A DNA stretch of 64,000 nucleotides, from NCBI RefSeq assembly GCF_027580225.2, contig NW_027395276.1, positions 558,001 through 622,000 of the forward strand. Direction: 5' to 3'. Source of the stretch: Misgurnus anguillicaudatus (taxonomy: Eukaryota; Chordata; Actinopteri; Cypriniformes; Cobitidae). Shown piece by piece: positions 10,311-22,108 of the stretch. The stretch's first letter is position 1. Each line of letters starts with the position of its first letter. The notes beneath the pieces are model-generated. The model had not been told where the DNA came from, searched no databases, and saw nothing but the letters and a program-made list of their open reading frames with translations. The position numbers were made by a program, and so were the translations under genes.

Positions 10311-11300
10311 TACAGTTTTTTACAATCACTTTGCTACTATTTTCAGAACATTGATGTCATTTTTCACAACTCTAGACACAAAACTCACAACCAAAGATCA
10401 AAATGCACATTTTTCAAAACTCTTAACTCTTTTCTCAATTGCTTGGATACAATACACATAAAACTTGGATCATTTGTTCATTCAACCAAAATCACATGTT
10501 CAATATGACACAACTTAACATCAAAGTACTACTGTTTAAGGCTATTCACACATCACATTTCAAATAAGTGTCTATTCATTTTCTTACAATGATCTAATAT
10601 CAATCAATACAACTGCCCAAAATGATAAGTAACTGTTGCATTATTCGTAATAGTTGTATGGAAACAGACAAAGAATCTTCCATGTTTACTGAAAATCATG
10701 AAAGTTTCAAGATAATGAGGTTCATTGTAACCAATAAGCATGGAGCATGAACCAATTATCACTGTACTGTATAGATGCAGGCCCTTGTAATTGCTTGTCC
10801 AATTCTGCCAACTTGTTACTGATGATTGAGTGCAGATTGTGAAATGATGTGACCTATGTTGTGATTGTACTGTAGTGTTTTCATCAATACATTACAAACT
10901 TTGTTCAATGATTCCAATGTGTCTGTCGTATTCTCTCTACTACTGCAGTACTTTTACAGATATGTATTTGCTCTACATGTACCATAATGAAATCTGTATC
11001 AACAATTTTGTTCTACAATATTTAATGATTGTACAAACAATGACTTAGTGAAACTATCAGTTGCTTGTGTGTGGGTGATCTATAGTTATGTTTCCATGGT
11101 ATTTCACAGTAAATTTGTGTTTTGAAACAATGATTGTGCAAGTGCAAGATGTCTTTAAAGATGTGAATGCACAATGCAATGTTTTGAACACTAGACAGCC
11201 TGTGTTACAAGTGATTACCGTTTTGAGTTTTGTATCTAGAGTTGTGAAAAATGACATCAAGGTTCTGAAAATAGTAGCAAAGTGATTGTAAAAAACTGTA
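10311..11300. mobile_element. Mariner-like TIR element, non-autonomous, first copy
   Basis: A 990-bp element starting TACAGTTTTTTACAATCACT and ending with its complement. The inverted arms stay complementary for about 80 bp with few mismatches (10311-10390 and 11221-11300). The TA at each edge fits Tc1/mariner target choice. No transposase frame remains. It sits inside the TTTC domain. Confidence 0.88.
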
Positions 11301-11949
11301 ATTGATTCTTTCTTTGATTCTTTCTCTCATTTTTTCATTCATTATTTCTTTCACCTTTTTTCTTTCTTTCTTACTTACTTTCTTTCAATCTTTTTTCACT
11401 CTCTCGCTTTTCTTTCTTTCTTTCATTCACTCTATTTTTTCGATGATTCTTTCTTTTATTCTTTCTCTCAATTTTTCATTCGTTCTTTCTTTCTTTCTTT
11501 TTTCTATTTTTTCACTCTTTCACTTTCTTTCTTTCTTTCTTTCTTTCTATTTTTTCTTTCATTATTTCTCTCTTTCCCTCCTTTTTCATTCATTATTTCT
11601 TTCACCTTTTTTCTTTCTTTCTTACTTACTTTCTTTCAATCTTTTTTCACTCTCTCGCTTTTCTTTCTTTCTTTCATTCACTCTATTTTTTCGATGATTC
11701 TTTCTTTTATTCTTTCTCTCAATTTTTCATTCGTTCTTTCTTTCTTTCTTTTTTCTATTTTTTCACTCTTTCACTTTCTTTCTTTCTTTCTTTCTATTTT
11801 TTCTTTCATTATTTCTCTCTTTCCCTCCTTTTTCATTCATTATTTCTTTCTCTCTTCCTCTCTTTTTTTCCTACATTTCTTTTTTCTCGTTATTTCTTTT
11901 GTTCTTTCTTTCTTTATATTCACTCTATTTTTTCATTGATTCTCTCTTT
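11301..11949. repeat. Degenerate TTTC tract with a tandem duplication of about 250 bp
   Basis: Two consecutive copies of a complex TTTC-derived unit occur: about 11331-11581 (251 bp) and 11582-11828 (247 bp). A third partial start follows. Even the irregular words CTCTCTCGCTTTTC and TTTTTTCGATGATTC repeat, so this is a recent segmental duplication rather than simple slippage of 4-bp units. Confidence 0.9.
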
Positions 11950-13225
11950 TACAGTTTTTTTTATTCGCTTTGGTACTATTTTCACAAGTATGTGGTAAAA
12001 CCTCACAACTGTTAGTACAAAACTCACAGCAGATCATCAAAAAGTCAGTTTTTTCAAACATGTAATCACATTTTCAATTGACTTAGTACAACACACAAAA
12101 TGATGCATTCACTTTTTCACCACACTTAATCATTGTGTCATCAAAGAAATACATTTCATTTGAAGTAATTGTCTTTCACAATGCAATGCTCACAATACTT
12201 TTGATATGTTTCTCATCTCATTTGCGTAAATACATTTGACCAGCACTAAATCCAACTGATCTTAATGGTTAATCACTGAACCATTTGGTAAACCTATATA
12301 TTTTCATTTCAGCAATATACAGTATATGGATTTTGAGAACTACAGAAATAAAATGTGTGTTTGTACAAACATATAAATTATGTGTAACCACACATGATAA
12401 AATACTCTTTATTGCTAATTGATTTTACATAGTGGTAACCACAGTTGGTCATTACAGTAGATATACTGTAAAAGTGGGAGTGTAAACACTGGCAATTTAT
12501 TTCAACATGGAGCAGGACAGACAGCAAGAAGATCTTGTGGACAAGGGATCCGTCAGGGAGGTGGGCATAGACCTCAAAGAGGTGGACAAAAATCTACGGC
12601 CAAATGCTCAAGACAGGCTTGATCCAAATTACAGTAATGTTATGTGTGCATTAAATGTTATGTTCTCATTCAGTTACATTACAGAAAGTATAGCTATGTT
12701 ACAATTATATCTGAAAAATAAAAACTACTGTAATTTGCTCAAATGATTGTAGAGGATGTCTTCATTGATCCTTCACTTGATTACACAGAGGATGGATATT
12801 TTGGAAATGATAGATTATGTAAGTAACGTAAGTGTATTGCCTAATATGAAACTGTGTAATATGTATTTTTTAGTACTGTAGCATATTAATTTCAGGACTT
12901 TTAAGGCTGATTTGAAACATGTATCTTGCAATGTTTGCTGTTGGATGAAGTGATTGTTAAAATTACTAAACTGAAAGAAGATCATACTGTTGTGTTTCGG
13001 TGATTAAACCAAATGTTCTCATTACATATTACAATAATCTTGTATTTGAAACAATGATAATGTGGACTGAAAACATGTGCAACTCACTGAAAGCATTAAA
13101 TCAGGTTTTGAAAGAATGACATAGCTGTGTTACAAGTGTGATCAGTTTGGATTTTTGTACTAAGAGTTTTGAAAATGTACACCTTACTTGTGAAAATAGT
13201 ACCAAAGCGAATAAAAAAAACTGTA
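11950..13225. mobile_element. Mariner-like TIR element, second copy, larger
   Basis: A 1276-bp element whose ends read TACAGTTTTTTTTATTCGCT and the complement. The outer 40 bp are perfect inverted repeats; inside that, the arms diverge. It is related to 10311-11300 at the ends. The TA edges fit Tc1/mariner. Near 12507 it holds a G/R-rich coding remnant, so it may be a deletion derivative of an autonomous element. Confidence 0.88.
12507..12700 (+). pseudogene. Possible N-terminal remnant of a mariner-type transposase
   Basis: An ATG at 12507 opens MEQDRQQEDL. In the +1-shifted frame the same DNA reads GQGIRQGGGHRPQRGG, a Gly/Arg-rich stretch like the N-terminal leader of some fish IS630/mariner-type transposases. 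This suggests an early frameshift. No HTH or catalytic motif follows. The link rests on composition and on its place inside a TIR element, so it is tentative. Confidence 0.35.
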
Positions 13226-13245
13226 TTCTTTCTCTAATTTTTTCA

Positions 13246-13353
<108 letters not shown>

Positions 13354-14124
13354 GTTGCACCCTAAAATTTCCATTCCTTCAGAATTTTTCACCTTTCAGA
13401 TGATGAAAAAAAGGGCCTTGCATTTGTACTAATGGTTATCGTAACTCGTACTGCATATAACCCACCACTTTTCAACAGTCACTGAGTACACTACAGTAGA
13501 GATGTGTCGAACGAATGTACAGTATAGATTAATGCGGTCTGAAGCAAGTTGCGACCGGTTTGCGAAAAGATTCAGCTTTAAAGCGTGCAAAACATTAACC
13601 GTGACTTTGAGCTGGTCACCGTTGTGAGAACAGATGTGACACAGATGTAGCAGATGGAAATGGTAGGGCACACCTGACCTACATCTGGTGAGCAGAGAGT
13701 AATCACTTTGAACATTCTTATAAGAAAATAATGCAAGATTTTGTAATGGCGGAGAGAAAAGAAGAAAGCCAGCAACAGTATCTCTTACTGTATGTATCAC
13801 CGGTGAGTGGGTGTGCCAAGTGGAGGTAGCTGGATTCAAGTGAGATATTATCACATAGCAAAAAGTTGGTGTTTTGTGGATAGTGGCCAAAGCATCGCCA
13901 TGTGCGGTATCTAAGATATTTTGAATAGTTCTGAAGCACATTTTTTTATATTCTTTTTTTAAGTAATTTGTTGGACCATTTTGCCTTTATTTTATTACAA
14001 CACTACACAATTGGCTCCGACCTGAAGCACATTATTAAGCAAGATCTTTTCCTAAAGCACAAAAATAATAATATCATGACTATAAAGAATTAAGACACTA
14101 AGCACTTATAAATATTAATATTTA
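13354..14124. other. No gene recognised
   Basis: A 170-codon minus-strand frame (13429-13941) shows no recognisable domain and overlaps a second frame of similar quality, so neither is called as a gene. It may be old repeat sequence. Confidence 0.5.
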
Positions 14125-14262
14125 AGTGTCTGGCAGACACTTTTATCCAAAGCAACCCACAATAAATACATTTATTTTACTATTTCTGTCAGAATCAAAC
14201 CGGTGACCTTTGCATTTCTACAAGTTGAGATACACGAACAGCGTTGATGATTCAGGACTGGT
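14125..14262. repeat. Teleost SINE-like conserved core
   Basis: CTGGCAGACACTTTTATCCAAAGCAACCCACA followed by AATCAAACCGGTGACCTTTGCATT resembles a very common teleost repeat core (GCAGACGCTTTTATCC...CGGTGACCTTTGC). It is degraded and has no clear boundaries. Assignment is from memory of the motif. Confidence 0.55.
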
Positions 14263-14976
14263 TGAAGTCACTGACAATGTGTTAAGCAAAATGCAGGATG
14301 TGGTGTTAGTACCGGCTGTTATCTTCAACAGGATTTCTTTCAGAAGATTCAATTTTTAAGGTAAAACTATGTAATGTAAAATGATTGTGCTGAATTATTC
14401 ATACTAAGAAAATGACTCATGCTGGTGAAAGAGAGATACACAACATTATCCTCCTTGAAGGGTTATTGGCAAAGAGGTCAGGACTGCATGAGCGAGGTAA
14501 AATGAAACAAAGCGATTAGTCTAATGGAGTCACAGTAAGGTTTTACTCGTATATTTATTGATATGCATGTAAAGCCGATGCCAGGCTTCTAGTAAGTCTT
14601 ATAGATCGTGGAGATCAGATCAGATTATCAGGAGTGCAACACCCGGTCTCTAAAGCCGGGAACCCTTCCAAGAGGAAATGTTTGGCTTTAACCTGACAAA
14701 CGATAAACTGTGACATTCAACAAAGAAAATGAAAGGGCATCATGCTTGCAATGTTAACACAGTTACTATACAGTGGAGACTTAGATGAAAGTGTTGAACA
14801 TCACCATATTTTCACCTCAAAATTACAAACCATGACAAGTTACAAGTGTTATCAATTCCTATGGTGAGTAATGTAATGAAGTCATTCACACTACGGCTCC
14901 TGACCGTCTATTGAAGCCATCAGCCATAAGATTAATGTAAGTCAGGTTGTCAATATGTGACACGTTTAAAGAATGT
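14263..14976. other. No gene recognised
   Basis: No ORF, repeat pair or RNA gene could be supported. Confidence 0.55.
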
Positions 14977-15517
14977 TAGGGCTGTCACGATTATAAAATT
15001 TGGCTGACGATTAATTGCCTAATAAACTGTGACGATTATGACAATTAATTGCCTGTTTTAGGACTTTGACCATTATGACGATTAATTGTCTGTTTTGTTG
15101 TTTTGACATTTAATTCTCAGACTTTTTTTGGTCATGAAATAATTTTCACACATTGTTGTGATTATTTAAATGAAATCTTTTGCAAGGTCTACCTGGCAGT
15201 AAATATTAATACACATCCTGTAGTGGTTGCAAAAAATCAATTCCTTACAGATTCTTAAGAATAGCATCCTTCACATCCCTAAATTTGGAATTGCTGTTTT
15301 GTAAATGTATGTTTTACCTGGTGTTCATACTACTTACCAAAGTTTTGCAGCATTTCTTTTTGAATGGCTTTGCAATGTATCGCGTTATACTGTCACTTAA
15401 GGAGCGCCATCTGATACTGTCTCATTTATACAGACGCTGCAGCTCCCCCTTGTGTTTTTTAAAGAGATATGCAATCATTGCGGTGATATGAAATTATCAC
15501 CATGAGGTCAAACAATC

Positions 15518-17064
15518 CCGAATAAGCGTGCCGCACAAGCCCTGAAAAGTGAAGCCAAAACGTCTCGATTGCCCCCCAGTGACTGGTCCCAGTCAGAGGC
15601 GTCATGCCCATTCAAACTGAGGGGGCACCTGCCCCCTTGGTTTTTTTGAGCCAATGGATTTTGCATCCAACCTCAAAATCAAATAAGCGTCCATTAATCT
15701 GTTATTTGACTTTTAATCTGTTTAATATGCACAATATTATACATTCTGTGCTGCATCCTTGTCACTTTTCGGAGATTTTCGCCGTTTTGATAGTGTTTTG
15801 ATCATGTTACATTACTTTTATTCTGGCGGCAGCTGGCGCTGCAGTCAGAGCAGTCGCAGAGGTCATCAGCGTCTGGGCGCGCTCAGGAGCTCTCTGCTGT
15901 TGCTGGCTTGCTGCTGCATTTGGCCATCTGAGGAATTAAAACATGTTAGAAACGCTCAAAACATTTCCAAACCCCAGTACGGTAATGTGCAGTTAACCTC
16001 CTCTGTGTAGAAAATGTATGGTTTTAAATGTGACCGTCTCAACGTTTTATTAGTAGAGATTCATCTTCTTGTCACAACGCCAAAGTTCGCCAGAGTTCAC
16101 GCGGGCGCGGAATCTCACATGCTCACATATGAGGTAAAATTTAATGCAAAAATTTAATCCGTTCCTCTAATAATTTAATCTAAACATATTTTTTAAAATC
16201 ATTATTGAACATTAAAATCAATCACGTGGCTATAGCTTATGTCATTTTTGTTGTTTATATACTTTATGGATTTAAAATTACATTAATTTTATATAATAAT
16301 GTAGTTGTTGTGCAAAATGCATTAATGACACAATTAAACAAGCCATTAATACTTAAATAAAACATGCCGTTTCAGATGTAAATATGATGCAAATGTGTCA
16401 TTATTCCGATTGAATAGTATTTGTTAATAGTATAAGTTAGTCATCACTCTTATTTTGGAGGTTTTTGCATGAAAGCAGGGGTTTTCAGATTGTTAGAAAT
16501 GTAAGTGCCATGGAAAAGACTGAAAGCTCTATAATATTTCGTTTGATGTCTGTGTATGCACAAATTTCTGTGAGCTGTTGACACTGTGCCCCCTTAAAAA
16601 AAATGGTGCATGACGCCCCTGGTCCCAGTGTAGGTCATAAACTCCGCCTCCCCCATCTTATTCATTGGGACTTGAGACCAACTAAACAATTTATTTACAC
16701 TTCTATTATCTTTTTTCCGAAGCTGGTTTCTGTCATTTACTGTAGTTTTTATCACACTTATGCAAATACAAGTGTTTGTTTTTAAAATAAGCTTGTTTTT
16801 AGTTATTTAATGATATAAAAACAGTGGTGTCACGTCATGATTGACAGCCGTGATATGCGCATTCTATGAGAGCGAGGGCGGGGTCTTGATTTCGTGGCTT
16901 TTTACTTCCTGCTCACTACTGCGCAGGACTGGTCCCGAAAACGCTACTGCACAGACTCAAGACCCAAGATGTCAGCGCCGTATCGGGACACTGGCAGCTT
17001 CACTTTTCACCAATGGAAGAGAGCGAACAAGCGTCGTCCATTTTTTTTACAGTCTATGATCCTG
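15518..17064. mobile_element. Middle element with 16-bp flanking direct repeat
   Basis: The 16-mer ATGAGGTCAAACAATC occurs at 15502-15517 and again at 17065-17080, directly flanking this segment. A duplication of this length is typical of LINE-mediated (SINE-like) insertion and not of hAT or Tc1. The segment begins CCGAATAAGCG and ends near TTTTTTTTACAGTCTATGAT. After removing the inner element it would be about 510 bp. Its class is not known to me. Confidence 0.7.
15594..16621. mobile_element. Inner hAT-type element with perfect 8-bp target duplication
   Basis: A 1028-bp insertion with ends CAGAGGCGTCATGC and GCATGACGCCCCTG. It is flanked by GTCCCAGT at 15586-15593 and 16622-16629. It interrupts the middle element, so it arrived last. 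No transposase frame remains. Internal GGGGGCACCTGCCCCC near the left end forms a small palindrome. Confidence 0.9.
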
Positions 17065-17115
17065 ATGAGGTCAAACAATCGATGAGATGATTATTTCATC
17101 ACTGTGACAGCCCTA

Positions 17116-19284
17116 AGAATTATTAGAAATATTTGTAAAAGTGATTATACAGTTCTTAAGGTTTCTATAATTGTCATGAAGCAACTCACTTCCTACTAGT
17201 TAAACATGTTCTGAAATATTATAGCTGTATTTACAAATGCTGCTTACATTTTTTAGTTTTTTTTAAATACTTTTTTGTAGTTTAGCAAACACTACCAAAT
17301 ATATTTTTGTTTACATTTACTCAATATATCCATGATGATATTGTCCTTCGGTAATCAGCAGGGCCTTTAAAGTTTTACAATGCGGAGAAAAAGAAAAACA
17401 TAACCCACCAGTGTTCAAAGACAGATCATCTTTTTTATAGTCCTCACACAACATCTGATCCTGCTTGCAGTTTGGACATCGATATTTTCAGGTACAGCTT
17501 GCTTTAACTTTCAGACTTTTGTTTCGTTCTCTCCTCCTCTTCTCGTGGTATCAGGGATTATATTGTATAACAAACTTTAAAACTTCACTTTTTGGGAAAA
17601 AAGGGTTGCATGCCCATTTCTTATGGGAAAAACACTCAATTTCATAATAGGATGATAAATACAGTAGGTTCATCAATTTTAAATAAGGAGAAAAGTGCTT
17701 GCCACACGCGTTTTTGTTGCAAACCTTAAGACAGATGAAAATATTTGAATATGATTTTTAATATTAGGCTAAATGTTGTCTGTAAAGCTGCTTTTAAACC
17801 TTTGCACATTATGAAATGCAAGCGGAATTTTTTTTTGTGATACATGGGCAAAATTGACGTGTTTACATTCACTGTATTATCAATTCGCAATGTCAATTTG
17901 CGCAATTTAAAGTGTAACAGAACGCATCTAAAGAAATGGTTAAAAAGACAGCACTCGCATTGAAAGTTCAACACTGTGAAAGCCAATATATAGTGATTCA
18001 ATGACACATTCTCGAATTGAATGAATAAAGGCGCGAGGTGCGGTGAATCCCAAGGTTCAAGTCAAAAGGAATCGTACATAGCAGAGACGTGAAGCTACTT
18101 TGTCCTCAAATCGACTGTCCGCCATTTTCTTTCTCCTGATAAGTTCATCCGAGTTGCTGACTGTCAGACTTGATAACTGTATAGTTTACTGCGGTCCTTT
18201 TGCATGACGGTCTTGCATAAAAGCAAAAAGACATAGATTACTCGAAAAGACATAAAATAGATTAAGTTATATTGACAAGCACATCAAAACAAAGAATTTA
18301 AAATAGTCCCTCGCCCGAGAAAAAAAAACACAGGACAAGGTTTTATATTGTGTATAGTTCTGAAGGTTTCTAAGAAGAAGATACCAACTTAGAATAAAAA
18401 TACCAAAAATAAAGAGATGAAACAGAACATCCGATTTTTTTTCAAATACCAAAGAGTTTCAGTGGTAAAAAACATAACCATCTGTCCTGGCGATGTTGAT
18501 AAATTTCTGTGCTCTGGTAAGACTGTAATGCATATTTTTTTTGACACTAATTCCGGGTTTGTGTGGAGGCTGACAGGCCCTGCTTATAGTTTGGGTGTGT
18601 GATACGTATCGGATTTCTTCAATAACCAGTCCAATAAAGTCCAGATGCTCCTCTGGCCTTTCTGAACTCTCCTTGTCTGAGGATCTCCCTGCTCTTTAAG
18701 ATTTTATGCTGTTTTTTTGGCTGTGTTCAGAAAAGATTTCAAAAATACTTTCAATGTAACAAAAAAAAGGGGGGGGGGATAATACAAAGATGCATGAAAC
18801 TGTATAACATAAAAAAGCATGCATCAGTGAGAAGAAATTGAGAAATTGAGAAGGATGTTCATTTTAAATTCAGCAGACTCACAATTTTGTTTTGCAATAA
18901 GCGGTCAACAATATAAATGAAATCCCACGGACAGATAATTAAAAAATAGAGGCCAGAATGTGATAGAGATTTGGGCACAATGTTTTTTTTTACATTTAAG
19001 CTATAGTAAATCACCATTAAAAACATCTGAACAGCAAAAAAAGCAATGCTTTTCACCCATCTAGAGCAGTGAATGTCAACCGTATTAACATCAAGGCCCT
19101 GCATTGTAAACAATAATTTTGAAAGCTTCCCTCACTTAGCTTCTACTAACAGATATTTTACTAAATATAATTTTTCTCGTAAAATATCCAAACACTAAGA
19201 AATGTCTTGATTTTTTTAACTGTTTGAGCTTATTTTTTTTTTTGTATAAAAAAAAAAACGTTTATGTCATCTTGAGGCCATCTA
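17116..19284. other. No gene recognised; includes a G10 run
   Basis: About 2.2 kb of AT-rich sequence with short frames only. A run of eight A followed by ten G lies at 18761-18778. No splice-linked exons or repeat boundaries could be supported. Confidence 0.55.
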
Positions 19285-19696
19285 CACTGTAAAAAAATCC
19301 GTAGAAATTACAATGTTATTGCAGCTGGGGTGCCGGAAATTTACCGTAGATTTACGTTTATGTTATTTACTAGCAAGAGTTTGTTCAAAGTTAAATGAAT
19401 TTTAAATATTAACAAGTCTTTATCTTTACAGAATAAAACTATACAATAACAGCGTCATGCAAAGCATTCTGGAAACCAGAAATCATCATCAACCTTTTTC
19501 TGTTTTAGCTTCAGATTTTGTTTTCCAGAATGTTTTGCCTGATGCTGTTTTTTTTTAGTTTTACTCTGTAAAGACAAAGACTTGTAAATGTTTAATGTTC
19601 ATTTATCTTTGAACAAACTGCCAGTAAATAACATGTAAATCTACGGTAAATTACCGTCAACCCAGCTGCAATTTCTACGGAATTTTTTTTACAGTG
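19285..19696. mobile_element. Foldback MITE
   Basis: Ends CACTGTAAAAAAATCCGTAG and its complement, flanked by TA on both sides. The arms pair over about 150 bp, including CCGGAAATTTACCG/CGGTAAATTACCG, TTACTAGCAAG.../...CAGTAAATAA and TCTTTACAG/CTGTAAAGA. No coding content. Confidence 0.85.
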
Positions 19697-19825
19697 TAGT
19701 TGATTTAAATCATGCAGCATCATTAAAAACCAAACTCATACACACAGCTGTGTAAACATACTTACATAAAATTTTTTATTAAAACAATATTTTTGCACTG
19801 TTTATTTTACTGGTAAATATTTAAA

Positions 19826-20607
19826 GTACAAGTTCGGTATTTTACACTTGTAGCCCTGTTTTCAGATTGTTTATGATGAAATTGAACGGTTTTGACTGAA
19901 ATTTGGACATAATGCTGCTGGACGAGAATTTGCGGTTTCTGTTGTATCACCCCACCAATGGCTGCATAGGTGCACTAAAAACAATCCTTCCTAAAATGCA
20001 TTAAACTTTCGTTTACAAAGACGTGAAACTCACCGAGTGGTCAGGGGTGTTCACTGATATGCTTACACAAAAATCGCTGCAAAGATGCTTTCCAACAGCT
20101 GTTTTACCATACGTTGTAAACTTGTGGACCTATTTTTCCAAACGCCTCACACCCGTACATTCTTCCGTTGAGAGCTTGAATAATAAACACTCCAGCCCAG
20201 TTGGTGGCGATAATCCACCTTTGCCAATTGCAAGAATACAAAGAACTCTATTTCCGTTTCCGGCGGCGGAGTAATACCGTACCTCACAGCACATCTAATA
20301 CAAGTCAATGGAGTTGGACAAAAACTACAATAAAACCTGTTGGAAAGCATCTTTTGCAGCGATTTTTAAGTGAGCATATCAGTGAACACCCCTGACCACT
20401 CGGTGAGTTTCACGTCTTTGTAAACGAAAGTTTAATGCATTTTAGGAAGGATTGTTCCTGTGCACCTATACAGCATTGTGGGGGGGTGATACCACAGAAA
20501 CCGAAAATTCTCGGGATAGCATCATATGTCCAAATTTCAGTCAAAACTGTTCTATTTCATCATAAACAATCTGAAAACAGGGCTTTAAGTAGATCCAACT
20601 TTCCCTT
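19826..20607. mobile_element. Long foldback element with arms of about 270 bp
   Basis: AGCCCTGTTTTCAGATTG at 19852 is answered by its complement ending at 20584. Further paired words run inward: TTTTGACTGAAATTTGGACA, CTCACCGAGTGGTCAGGGG and AAGATGCTTTCCAACAG. The unpaired centre is about 20120-20330. Arm divergence is a few percent by eye. The ORFs on both strands are by-products of the palindrome. Confidence 0.88.
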
Positions 20608-21005
20608 TTTTGTAGAGATAATTTATAATTCATTCACATATTGATATTTTCATACATTGGGGTGTAACCAGTGTAATTTTTTTATTTTGCATTTTCTATG
20701 ATAATATATAACATCCAACAATAAAATAACCAACTTCACAAGAGTGTTTGGAATGCCCCCATTTTGTTTTAATGAAAGTGTGCACTCAAGATGGCATGCA
20801 CATGTTCGTGCCAAGCCTGATGATGATCTGTGTTATTCCCGCAGGATCTGAGAATCTTCCAACGAGCATCCTGTGTGCTTTCTTGCTAGCTAATCTTTTG
20901 TGTCATTTTGTTATAATGAGAGAATTTTCAAGATTTTAAGTAGTTTCTCTTAGTAGATAAGATAAATTACACAAATAAACGAGGCACTTTTTCTATATCA
21001 AGTAA
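20608..21005. other. No gene recognised
   Basis: Nothing beyond short frames. Confidence 0.5.
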
Positions 21006-21286
21006 TAGACCGTTTCAGCAGTAACAACATAAACAAGCGGCTGCACGTAGCTTCTGGTAAACTCCGCTAAGAATAAATAACAACAAAGTTCTTTAAACGT
21101 AGTTTATTTATATAACAAGCAAAAAAACAACACATAGATTACCTAGAAAACCAAAACATTTGTTATTTTCGACGAGGCATTTGTTCAAGAGATCAGTTTA
21201 GCAATTAGTCAGAGCATTAAAAAAACAAAACCGGAAGTAAGGTTCGAATCCAGACGTGTATCACGTGCTTCCAATGAAACCGTCTA
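21006..21286. mobile_element. Short TIR element (about 280 bp)
   Basis: TAGACCGTTTCA on the left is complementary to TGAAACCGTCTA on the right. It contains GGTTCGAATCC, a B-box-like word, but no A box at the right spacing. It is AT-rich inside. Confidence 0.65.
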
Positions 21287-21638
21287 TATAAAACAATTAA
21301 AAACTGTTTAGACTACTAATGAAGTAATGCAACTTACACAGCAAAATAATTAACATGTTTAGACAGTATAAAATACATGTACACATACACATTATGTATA
21401 GTTATAGAGATGTAGTTGATTAGATCATTATTGGCTCATTACCCTTTTAACTTACTGATCCTCAAATATCGGTAAAATAGGTCAACTTTATTAATATCTC
21501 TCTAATAGATATCTGTTATGTTTAGCTCCTCAAACATTACACATATTAGAACAACAAAACACATTTTATTTTTAAATTACTCCAAATTTAGAAATTATTT
21601 TCCTTTATTTAACTTGTGTGAGAGAGCAACAGCCTACC
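21287..21638. other. No gene recognised
   Basis: AT-rich sequence with nothing supportable. Confidence 0.5.
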
Positions 21639-22108
21639 CAGTCTCATAGAGTTTCGTAATATAGTCGTTAGTCGCGTCATTTTTTTAATAATTTTTTCGT
21701 GATATTATCACAAATTTCCAAGTTTTTTTGTGATCGTATAACAAATTCCTGTTTTCATGTGATTATCCTGTATTGGTTACTCAACTGCTTTTTCCCATTT
21801 TTAAACCATTGTCGCTTCGGTTTATGGTTAGATTTGGTGCTTGCATTAGAATGTCACTTTATATATTGACTTATACTATTTTTTCTGATTCATTTTTTAA
21901 GTTTTTAAGAGTTGGGTTTGGGTAGAGATGTAATTTTATGTAAATCTACCCCTAAACTGAAGCAACAATGGTAAGAAAATAGGACAAAACAGTTGAGTAA
22001 CCAATACGTGAGAATTACACGTAAACAGAAATTCATTATACGATCACAAAAAAATGGGGAAATTCGTGATGATATCACAAAAAAGAATAAAAAAATTACG
22101 TGAGACTG
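21639..22108. mobile_element. Foldback element with CAGTCTCA/TGAGACTG ends, copy 1
   Basis: A 470-bp element. Outer ends are CAGTCTCA and TGAGACTG. Paired inner words include CATTGTCGCTTCGGTTTA / TAAACTGAAGCAACAATG, TTGGTTACTCAACTG and its complement, and ATATCACAA. It is related to 47707-48134 and more distantly to 24645-25133. Confidence 0.82.

Larger units (their letters stand above)
14977..17115. mobile_element. Outer hAT-like element of a three-layer nest
   Basis: Ends TAGGGCTGTCAC and GTGACAGCCCTA are inverted. The left arm (14977-15501) is AT-rich with repeated GACGATTAATTG words. Host sequence resumes at 17081 with GATGAGATGATTATTTCATC. The flanking 8-mers AAGAATGT and AAGAATTA agree in six bases only, so the target duplication is weak. 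Most of its length is later insertions (15518-17064). No transposase is seen. Confidence 0.7.

Noticed and set aside
13429..13941. 170-codon minus-strand frame
   Set aside because: No recognisable motif, and an overlapping minus frame (13718-13939) looks equally plausible. It is more likely chance in repeat-like DNA.
14969..17122. Clean 8-bp target duplication for the outer element of the three-layer nest
   Set aside because: The best pair, AAGAATGT/AAGAATTA, matches only six bases and needs a one-base asymmetry of the ends.
21238..21252. B-box-like GGTTCGAATCC suggesting a tRNA gene
   Set aside because: No A box at the proper distance, and the flanks do not fold as a cloverleaf.
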